Assembly (NCBI GenBank): GCA_045655105.1
Contig: JAZOOQ010000041.1
Location: forward strand, 1-6,094
Length of the DNA stretch: 6,094 nt
Origin: RGIG4140 sp045655105
GTDB taxonomy: Bacteria > Pseudomonadota > Alphaproteobacteria > CAAHEQ01 > UBA3637
Reading direction: 5' to 3'
In this document: positions 1-5,300 of the stretch, one piece after another
Layout: each line of letters opens with the position of its first letter
Numbering within the stretch: the first letter of the stretch is position 1
Notes under the pieces: model-generated
The model's database searches: none
What the model saw: the letters and a program-made list of their open reading frames with translations, nothing else
What the model was told of the DNA's origin: nothing
Position numbers and translations under genes: made by a program

Positions 1-13
1 CTATATATAGTTT
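1..13. promoter_or_regulatory. NrdR-box-like operator 1 (left part cut by window edge)
   Basis: The perfect 10-bp palindrome ctatatatag at 1-10 matches the core of the NrdR box, whose family consensus is roughly acaCwATATwGtgt with slight variants. The right flank is ttt, and the left flank lies outside the window. NrdR is the zinc-finger/ATP-cone repressor that controls ribonucleotide reductase genes in most bacteria and usually binds paired boxes. Its place just upstream of a class III reductase gene, with a second similar box 20 bp away centre to centre, supports the call. An A/T palindrome alone would be weak evidence in AT-rich DNA. Confidence 0.65.
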
Positions 14-17
14 TTAA

Positions 18-33
18 TAACTGTATATAGTAG
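18..33. promoter_or_regulatory. NrdR-box-like operator 2
   Basis: The core ctgtatatag at 21-30 is a 10-bp palindrome with one mismatch. Its flanks are taa on the left and tag on the right. Its centre lies 20 bp (about two helical turns) from the centre of box 1, so both would face the same side of the helix, as expected for cooperative NrdR binding. The box ends 42 bp before the nrdD start codon. It could overlap a promoter -10 element, because tatata lies inside it, but I cannot place a -35 with confidence because the window begins here. Confidence 0.65.
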
Positions 34-72
34 ACGGAGATATTTAAAAAATTAAATATGGGGATATGAAAA

Positions 73-2127
73 ATGTTAGAAGTTGTTCAAAAAGACGAAC
101 GGGAAGGATTGGATTTAGGTCCATTGACTGAAGTTATCAAAAGAGATGGTGAAAAACATGCTTTTGACGCGGCCAAAATTGCTTTAGCTATTGGAAAAGC
201 TGGAGATGCTACCAATGAATTTGGAATGGATGAAGCTTGGCTTTTAACACGTCAAGTAATTAAAGTTTTGAAACATAAATTTGCTTATGGTGTGATCCCA
301 GCTATTGAACAAATCCAAGACGTTGTTGAGCAAGTTCTTATTTCTTCTAACTATTATAAAACAGCCCGTTCATATATTATCTATCGTGAACAACGTGATA
401 AAATGCGCCGTGACAAAAAAGCTGTTATTGATGCTATTTCCTCAATTAATGAATATTTGGATCGTTCAGACTGGCGCGTAAATGCAAACGCAAATCAAGG
501 CTATTCTTTGGGTGGATTGATTTTAAATGTTTCTGGTAAAGTTGTTGCCAATTATTGGTTAAATCATATTTACACACCAGAAATTGGTGAAGCTCATAGA
601 AATGGCGATTATCATATTCATGATTTGGATATGTTGGCTGGATATTGTGCAGGTTGGTCTTTGCGTGTTTTATTGGAAGAAGGATTTAATGGTGTTGCCA
701 ATAAAACAGAATCAAATCCACCTCGCCATTTAGTATCCGCTTTCTCTCAAATGATTAATTTCTTAGGAACGCTTCAAAATGAATGGGCAGGCGCTCAAGC
801 TTTCTCATCTGCAGATACTTATTTAGCACCATTTGTAAGAATTGAAAAATTAACTTATGATGAAGTTAAACAAGCAATGCAGTCATTTATTTTTAACTTG
901 AATGTGCCATCTCGTTGGGGAACTCAAACACCATTTACAAACTTAACATTCGATTGGACATGCCCGCTTGATTTAAAAGATCGTCATCCAATTATTGGTG
1001 GTGAAGTTCAAGAATTTACTTATGGTGAATTGCAAGAAGAAATGGATATGATTAATCGTGCTTTCTTAGAAGTTATGGCTGCTGGTGATGCAAAAGGTCG
1101 TCCATTCACATTCCCAATTCCAACATATAATATCACCAATGAATTCCCATGGGAATCTCCAAATACGGAATACTTGTTTGAAATGACTGCAAAATATGGA
1201 TTGCCTTATTTTTCAAACTATGTTAATTCCGACATGAAACCAAGTGATGTTCGTTCAATGTGTTGTCGTTTGCGCCTTGATTTAACAGAGCTTAAAAAAC
1301 GCGGCGGTGGTTTGTTTGGTTCTGCAGAACAAACAGGTTCCATTGGGGTTGTGACGATTAACTGTGCACGTTTAGGTTACTTGCATAAAGGAAAAGAAGA
1401 AAATCTTTTTGCCCGTTTAGATGAACTTTTGGAATTAGCAAAAACTTCTCTTGAAATTAAACGTAAAGTAATCGCTATGCATATGGATAGAGGATTATAT
1501 CCATATACCAAAAGATATTTGGGAACATTCAGAAGCCATTTCTCAACCATTGGTGTGAATGGTATTAATGAAATGATCCGTAATTTTACCTCTGATAAAG
1601 AAAATATCACAACATCATGGGGTCGTGAATTTGCTCAAAAATTCTTAACACATATTCGTGAAAAAATGCTTGATTATCAAGCTGAAACTGGAAATATGTA
1701 TAATTTGGAAGCCACACCAGCTGAAGGAACAACTTATCGTTTCGCAAGGGAAGATCAAAAACGTTTCCCAGATATTATTCAAGCAGGAACAAAAGAAGCT
1801 CCATATTATACAAACAGTTCTCAATTGCCTGTAGGATTTACAGATGATCCATTTACAGCTCTTGATTATCAAGATGATTTACAAACACAATATACAGGTG
1901 GTACCGTGTTGCATCTTTACATGAGTGAACGAATCTCTTCTTCATCTGCTTGTAAAGCATTGGTGCGCCGTGTATTGGAAAATTATCGTTTACCATATGT
2001 TTCAATTACGCCAGTTTATTCAATTTGCCCAAAACATGGGTATATCAGTGGGGAACATAAATACTGTCCACTTTGTGATAAAGAATTGATTGAACGTAAA
2101 CGTAAAGAAATGGAAGCTCAAGCTTAA
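73..2127 (+). CDS. nrdD: Class III (anaerobic) ribonucleoside-triphosphate reductase, large catalytic subunit lacking the glycyl-radical segment
   Basis: The enzyme reduces ribonucleoside triphosphates to dNTPs in the cytoplasm without oxygen. Residues 19-113 form an ATP-cone (allosteric activity domain, KRDGEKHAFD at 23-32). The ten-stranded barrel follows, with YHIHDLD at 180-186, Cys192 in GYCAGW and Cys297 in FDWTCP. The last two match the positions of E. coli Cys79 and the thiyl-radical Cys290. A MCCRLRLDL segment (396-404) and a GSIGVVTINCARLGY segment (422-436) are typical of non-enterobacterial NrdD. The C-terminus has a probable zinc site, Cys652-x2-His655 and Cys665-x2-Cys668. NrdD normally continues into an RVxGY glycyl-radical motif, but here the protein ends 16 residues after Cys668, and that motif lies in the next small gene. 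ATG 73 follows a gggga at 60-64. The ATG at 58 hits a stop within four codons. Family identity is very secure. Function alone, without the small subunit, is not expected. Confidence 0.96.
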   Translation: MLEVVQKDEREGLDLGPLTEVIKRDGEKHAFDAAKIALAIGKAGDATNEFGMDEAWLLTRQVIKVLKHKFAYGVIPAIEQIQDVVEQVLISSNYYKTARSYIIYREQRDKMRRDKKAVIDAISSINEYLDRSDWRVNANANQGYSLGGLILNVSGKVVANYWLNHIYTPEIGEAHRNGDYHIHDLDMLAGYCAGWSLRVLLEEGFNGVANKTESNPPRHLVSAFSQMINFLGTLQNEWAGAQAFSSADTYLAPFVRIEKLTYDEVKQAMQSFIFNLNVPSRWGTQTPFTNLTFDWTCPLDLKDRHPIIGGEVQEFTYGELQEEMDMINRAFLEVMAAGDAKGRPFTFPIPTYNITNEFPWESPNTEYLFEMTAKYGLPYFSNYVNSDMKPSDVRSMCCRLRLDLTELKKRGGGLFGSAEQTGSIGVVTINCARLGYLHKGKEENLFARLDELLELAKTSLEIKRKVIAMHMDRGLYPYTKRYLGTFRSHFSTIGVNGINEMIRNFTSDKENITTSWGREFAQKFLTHIREKMLDYQAETGNMYNLEATPAEGTTYRFAREDQKRFPDIIQAGTKEAPYYTNSSQLPVGFTDDPFTALDYQDDLQTQYTGGTVLHLYMSERISSSSACKALVRRVLENYRLPYVSITPVYSICPKHGYISGEHKYCPLCDKELIERKRKEMEAQA

Positions 2128-2131
2128 CTTT

Positions 2132-2137
2132 AAGGAG
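2132..2137 (+). promoter_or_regulatory. Shine-Dalgarno sequence of the separate glycyl-radical gene
   Basis: The sequence aaggag at 2132-2137 lies eight bases before ATG 2146, which is ideal spacing. It sits among three in-frame TAA stops (2125, 2131, 2140) that separate nrdD from the downstream frame. This site shows that the small gene is translated on its own and is not a broken 3' end of nrdD. Confidence 0.9.
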
Positions 2138-2145
2138 ACTAAAAA

Positions 2146-2331
2146 ATGACAGATGCTGAAATCTTGGCGAAATGCCAAAATGAAAGACAACAAGTTGAAT
2201 GTTGGACACGTGTAATGGGTTATTTTAGACCATTTAGTCACTTCAATAAAGGAAAAAAATCCGAATTTGAAGAACGCGTTTGGTTTGTTGAAGAAAATTG
2301 TGCCGAATGCAATATGCAAGTGGCCATTTAA
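2146..2331 (+). CDS. Stand-alone glycyl-radical subunit of class III ribonucleotide reductase (NrdD C-terminal domain)
   Basis: This 61-residue protein contains RVMGYFRP at 22-29, then Asn34, GKK at 36-38, EF at 40-41 and Arg44. It is the glycyl-radical signature that normally closes NrdD (pattern RVxGYxRPxxxxNxGKxxEF). Gly25 is the predicted radical residue, to be activated by NrdG. Residues 1-18 are polar and probably link or dock to the large subunit. Cys10 and Cys19 precede the motif, and a CxxC pair (Cys52, Cys55) follows it, close to the C-terminus. The gene lies 18 bases after nrdD in the same reading frame, with its own good Shine-Dalgarno. This points to gene fission with retained function. 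The closest functional analogy is the free-standing glycyl-radical protein YfiD/GrcA, which replaces the damaged C-terminus of pyruvate formate-lyase. I recall short proteins of about 60 residues annotated as anaerobic reductase in other proteobacteria, but I cannot verify this here. Motif identity is strong; assembly with the large subunit is inferred. Confidence 0.9.
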   Translation: MTDAEILAKCQNERQQVECWTRVMGYFRPFSHFNKGKKSEFEERVWFVEENCAECNMQVAI

Positions 2332-2338
2332 AAGATAT

Positions 2339-2365
2339 CAGCCGCTTTTAAGCGGCTGTTTTCTT
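2339..2365 (+). terminator. Rho-independent terminator between the reductase genes and nrdG
   Basis: A GC-rich inverted repeat pairs cagccgctt (2339-2347) with aagcggctg (2350-2358), giving at least seven firm pairs around a small T/A loop. The T-rich run ttttctt follows at 2359-2365. It lies between the stop of the glycyl-radical gene (2331) and the nrdG start (2380). I see no obvious new promoter between it and nrdG. The likely effect is therefore partial termination, giving less activase than reductase. Confidence 0.85.
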
Positions 2366-2379
2366 ATGAGAGGATAAAA

Positions 2380-3066
2380 ATGAAAGTTGCTGGATTGGTT
2401 CCATTTACAACAATTGATTTCCCAGAGCGATTAGCTGGAGTTGTTTTTTTTCAAGGATGCCCATTAAAATGCCCTTATTGTCACAATCCAAATCTTCAAG
2501 ATTTTAATCAGGAAGGAACTATTTCTTGGGAGGATGTAATTTCTTTTTTTTCAGAAAGAAAAAAAAGATTAGACGGTGTTGTGCTATCTGGCGGGGAACC
2601 TTTAATGCAGCCAAATATATTGAAAGCTGTTCAGGAAATAAAGGCTTTGGGTTTTCAAGTTGCCATTCATACAAGTGGGATATATCCACAAAAGATGAAA
2701 GAAATCTTGCCATTTATTGATTGGGTAGGACTTGATATTAAAGCACCAAAAGAAAAGTATAACATTTTATCTGGTAGAGAAAGAGTTTCAACTGCTGTTT
2801 TCGAAACACTAAAGATATTATCTGATTCTGACATTGATTTTGAAGTGAGAACCACATTAGATCCTAATCATTTAACAATAGATGATATTTATTCGCTGGC
2901 GTTAGAGTTGAAAGAATATCGTATTCCACAATTTGCTCTTCAAAAATATCGAACATTTCCTGGAGATAAAAATCCACCTTCACAATTTGTTATCGATTCG
3001 TTTTTTGAAGATGAGGCATTAATAAAAATGCTTCAAAGTAATTTCAATCGGTTGGTTTTGCGATAA
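2380..3066 (+). CDS. nrdG: Anaerobic ribonucleotide reductase activating protein, radical SAM (NrdG2-like)
   Basis: This 228-residue cytoplasmic radical-SAM enzyme uses a [4Fe-4S] cluster and S-adenosylmethionine to generate the glycyl radical of class III reductase. The cluster motif is Cys27-x3-Cys31-x2-Cys34, followed by HNP. The SAM-binding GGEP lies at 71-74. The N-terminal GLVPFTTIDFPERLAG (5-20) and the overall length fit the NrdG2 subfamily (TIGR02495 type) rather than the shorter E. coli NrdG. Its substrate here should be Gly25 of the 61-residue protein, not a residue of the large subunit. ATG 2380 has a gagagga Shine-Dalgarno at 2368-2374. A terminator separates it from the reductase genes, so read-through or an unseen promoter must supply it. 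The coding sequence holds three 8-base homopolymer runs (T at 2444-2451 and 2544-2551, A at 2559-2566). The frame is intact across all of them. A related activase for another glycyl-radical enzyme is the main alternative, but the neighbours make NrdG most likely. Confidence 0.93.
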   Translation: MKVAGLVPFTTIDFPERLAGVVFFQGCPLKCPYCHNPNLQDFNQEGTISWEDVISFFSERKKRLDGVVLSGGEPLMQPNILKAVQEIKALGFQVAIHTSGIYPQKMKEILPFIDWVGLDIKAPKEKYNILSGRERVSTAVFETLKILSDSDIDFEVRTTLDPNHLTIDDIYSLALELKEYRIPQFALQKYRTFPGDKNPPSQFVIDSFFEDEALIKMLQSNFNRLVLR

Positions 3067-3075
3067 ATTTTTTAA

Positions 3076-3104
3076 TTTACAATTTTTGTTTAAAGAGATA
3101 TAAT
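3076..3104 (+). promoter_or_regulatory. Near-consensus sigma70 promoter
   Basis: The -35 element tttaca (3076-3081, five of six to TTGACA) and the -10 element tataat (3099-3104, six of six) are separated by exactly 17 bp. Transcription would begin near 3111, leaving a leader of about 16 bases before ATG 3127. AT-rich DNA produces chance -10 matches, but the perfect spacing and the place between nrdG and a new gene make this convincing. Confidence 0.75.
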
Positions 3105-3112
3105 AAATAAAA

Positions 3113-3121
3113 AGGTGGAGG
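3113..3121 (+). promoter_or_regulatory. Shine-Dalgarno that fixes the start of the unknown gene
   Basis: The sequence aggtggagg at 3113-3121 includes ggagg at 3117-3121, five bases before ATG 3127. An in-frame GTG at 3115 would give four more residues, but it lies inside this ribosome binding site and has no Shine-Dalgarno of its own. ATG 3127 is therefore the start. Confidence 0.88.
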
Positions 3122-3126
3122 TTTTT

Positions 3127-4503
3127 ATGACAGAACAATTATCTCAAGAAAAACAAATTTCAAAACTTAAAAAGCAAAAAGGTCGCATTGAAAAAGGATT
3201 AGAAATTGCTGAAAAATTTGTTCAAAATAAAACAGAAGAACTAGAGCAAATTGATAAAGAGCTTGGGGAAAATAGTTTTGATGATGATACCCTTTTAAAC
3301 GAAGAAGATGATGATGAAGATGCAGAGGATCCTTTGCACCCTAAAAAGAAGCTTCTTCGTTACAAAAAATGGATTAAAAAAGGGTTAAACTATGTTTTGT
3401 TTTTTATCAACAAAAATGAAAAAACTTTATCTGATTTAGAAAAAGAAATTGATGATTTAGAGCAAGGCGTTGTGAGCCCTTGGGATCCAGAACAAAAAAA
3501 ACCAAAATATATTTCTCAGTCAGAATTTTTAGGAACACCTAAATTAGATATGCCTTCTATGGATGCAACTTTTAAAGGAACGGCGCGTAGGGGGGCTATG
3601 AGTAAAAAAGAAAAAGATGAATTGGTTGAGGAAGCAAAGAAAAAACAAAAAGAAGAACGTTCAGCATCAACAGGGCAACCAGTCAATAGACCAAACAGAC
3701 CTTTGCGTCCTGGGGAAAAGCCTATGCAACCTGACTTTAGCAAAATGACGCCAGATCAGAAGAAAGATTTTATCAACAAAAAGTTAAAAAACAAAGATCC
3801 AAGAGAACAAAAAGAAGGGCTTGAAATTTTAAAGAAACCAGAAAATAAAGAATTCTTCCAAGAAATGATGAAGGATAAAGAGTTTCAAAAAACATTTCAA
3901 AATGCTGAAAAAATGGTTGGCAAGTATGATAAAATTAGAGATAGCATGCGCAAAAATTTAAAATCTCTTATGCGCTCATCTTCTGATGTTGTTAAATTGC
4001 AAATTTCAAGATTACGTTCAGGAAAAGTCGGATCAGCGGTTTCTGGATTAAAAGAAATATCAAGTTCTGTTCGATTTGATAATGAGGTCGGTAAAGCGGC
4101 TGGAGCCGTTGTTAAAGGTGTTGAAGAAATGTTTAAACTTTTTGGTATTAAACCAGAAGAATCCCTTAATAAACAAATTTTAGATGAAGCCAAACCTATA
4201 TTTACACACCAAATGGCAGAAAAAGGAAAAAATGATCGCGAAATAGACTTAAAGTCTAAGCAAAATAAAATTTGGGGTGAAACAAAAGAAATAACTGATC
4301 AAGAGAAAAAGGTTGTTCAAGAGATATCTTTAAGACAAGGTTCTGAAAATTTACCAAAAGTTGAGAAAAAAGATGATGTGAAACAAGTTGTGAATAAAGA
4401 AGAAGAAATTCAAAAAACACAGGATATGGAATATATAAAAAAGAAAAAGAAAGATGCTGAAAAATCAGCTATGCTAAGACAAGTTAATAAAAATGAAAGA
4501 TAG
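3127..4503 (+). CDS. Hypothetical highly charged, helix-rich cytoplasmic protein (458 residues)
   Basis: I do not recognise a family. The protein is rich in Lys and Glu and has no signal peptide or convincing membrane segment; the short hydrophobic LNYVLFFIN (87-95) sits between charged helices. Layout: a probable coiled coil at about 4-48; an acidic stretch at 51-68 with runs of Asp and Glu; a charged helix at 73-113; a Pro-rich, probably disordered region at 117-152; a Lys/Glu helix at 158-180; and a Pro/Arg linker at 184-206. Helical segments follow at 208-285. A less charged, possibly folded core at about 286-345 includes VGSAVSGLKEISSSVRF and AGAVVKGVEEMFKLFGIKP. A long Lys-rich tail (about 360-458) contains a run of five lysines near 438-442. 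It has its own promoter and terminator, so it forms a single-gene unit rather than part of the nrd operon. The architecture could suit a scaffold or nucleic-acid-associated protein, but nothing seen proves a function. It is a real gene: long intact frame, strong ribosome binding site, promoter and terminator. Confidence 0.85.
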   Translation: MTEQLSQEKQISKLKKQKGRIEKGLEIAEKFVQNKTEELEQIDKELGENSFDDDTLLNEEDDDEDAEDPLHPKKKLLRYKKWIKKGLNYVLFFINKNEKTLSDLEKEIDDLEQGVVSPWDPEQKKPKYISQSEFLGTPKLDMPSMDATFKGTARRGAMSKKEKDELVEEAKKKQKEERSASTGQPVNRPNRPLRPGEKPMQPDFSKMTPDQKKDFINKKLKNKDPREQKEGLEILKKPENKEFFQEMMKDKEFQKTFQNAEKMVGKYDKIRDSMRKNLKSLMRSSSDVVKLQISRLRSGKVGSAVSGLKEISSSVRFDNEVGKAAGAVVKGVEEMFKLFGIKPEESLNKQILDEAKPIFTHQMAEKGKNDREIDLKSKQNKIWGETKEITDQEKKVVQEISLRQGSENLPKVEKKDDVKQVVNKEEEIQKTQDMEYIKKKKKDAEKSAMLRQVNKNER

Positions 4504-4506
4504 TTA

Positions 4507-4540
4507 TTTTAAAACCCTTCCAATCGGAAGGGTTTTAATT
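4507..4540. terminator. Bidirectional terminator between convergent genes
   Basis: An inverted repeat pairs aaaacccttcc (4511-4521) with ggaagggtttt (4526-4536) around the four-base loop aatc, and t4509-t4510 can extend the stem with a4537-a4538. On the + strand it is followed by ttttaatttt, and on the - strand by ttttaaaat, so it can end transcription from both sides. It fills the 37 bases between the stops of the + strand unknown gene (4503) and the - strand rnhB (4541). Confidence 0.9.
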
Positions 4541-5218
4541 TTAAAGAAGAGAAAGTTGTTGAGATTTTTCTTTTTTAGGAGCAACATTTTGCCCTTCTAA
4601 AAAACGCTTAATAGGTGCATAAGATCTTCTATGAATAGAAGTTATTCCATATTTTTCAATTGCCTCAATGTGTTCTTTTGTCCCATATCCTGAATTTTTT
4701 TCCCAGCCGTATTGAGGATATGTTTTTGCAAGTTCTTTCATTAATTTGTCCCTTGTTACTTTAGCAACAATTGATGCTGCCGCAATAGAAAGGGAGAGAT
4801 GATCGCCTTTGATAACAGCTTTTGCAGGAATTGATAAATTTTTTGGTAATCTATTACCATCTATAAGCAATGCATCAGGCTTTTGATTAAAGTTATCCAC
4901 AGCTTGATTCACAGCGCGTTCCATGGCTAAAAAAGTGGCCGCTAAGATATTTTTTTCATCAATTTCTGTAGATGAAGAAATGCCAATTCCAATATATGCA
5001 TTTGAGGACATAATTTCATCAAATAAGGCTTCACGTTTTTGACTGGATAATTTTTTAGAGTCATCTATCTGTTCAGATAGTTCGGATGGAATTTTATATT
5101 CTGGCCAACAGACGCATGCGGCAACAACTGGACCACACCATGGGCCTCTTCCTGCTTCATCAAGACCAAAAACAAATCCATTTGGGCAAATTTCTTTTTC
5201 TAATTCAAAAGTTGGCAT
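4541..5218 (-). CDS. rnhB: Ribonuclease HII
   Basis: RNase HII cuts RNA in RNA/DNA hybrids. It also starts removal of single ribonucleotides misincorporated into DNA. The four acidic catalytic residues are visible: Asp20 and Glu21 in GLDEAGRGP, Asp120 in LLIDGN and Asp139 in KGDH. DSKKLS (53-58), AAASIVAKVTRD (146-157) and SGYGTKEH (176-183) are further family motifs. The length of 225 residues is normal to slightly long. Trp27 and Cys28 replace the more common Leu-Ala after GRGP. The last 15 residues form a polar tail ending QQLSLL, close to the bacterial sliding-clamp-binding pentapeptide QL(S/D)LF, which suggests docking on the beta clamp (inference). The start ATG (5216-5218 on this strand) has an aaagga Shine-Dalgarno about seven bases upstream. 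It lies 82 bases downstream of the M16 gene and may share its transcript. I found no clear promoter in that gap. Confidence 0.95.
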   Translation of the reverse strand: MPTFELEKEICPNGFVFGLDEAGRGPWCGPVVAACVCWPEYKIPSELSEQIDDSKKLSSQKREALFDEIMSSNAYIGIGISSSTEIDEKNILAATFLAMERAVNQAVDNFNQKPDALLIDGNRLPKNLSIPAKAVIKGDHLSLSIAAASIVAKVTRDKLMKELAKTYPQYGWEKNSGYGTKEHIEAIEKYGITSIHRRSYAPIKRFLEGQNVAPKKEKSQQLSLL

Positions 5219-5300
5219 TTGTGTTCCTTTTTAAGATATAACAAAATTAAGTGTGTTTTTTTATAAACACAATAAAAGGCAATCATATCGTTGGTATAGA

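Noticed and set aside
2125..2145. Separation of the glycyl-radical segment as a sequencing error, stop-codon recoding or pseudogene
   Set aside because: Three in-frame TAA codons occur within 18 bases, together with an optimally spaced Shine-Dalgarno and ATG. Both halves keep their family motifs intact. Simple read-through or a single base error would not explain this.
2020..2319. 99-residue open frame on the - strand across the nrdD end and the small radical gene
   Set aside because: It lies opposite two well-supported genes, is Phe-rich as expected for the complement of A-rich coding sequence, and shows no recognisable motif.
3115..3126. GTG 3115 as start of the unknown gene
   Set aside because: It lies inside the ribosome binding site that serves ATG 3127 and has no Shine-Dalgarno of its own.
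5253..5270. Inverted repeat gtgttt/aaacac between rnhB and the M16 gene as a terminator
   Set aside because: The stem has only six mostly weak pairs, and no T run follows on the - strand, so it is not a convincing terminator. A palindromic operator is possible but unsupported.
5219..5300. Promoter for rnhB in the gap after the M16 gene
   Set aside because: There are several TATA-like stretches on the - strand, but none pairs with a good -35 at 16-18 bp spacing. Chance matches are common in such AT-rich DNA.
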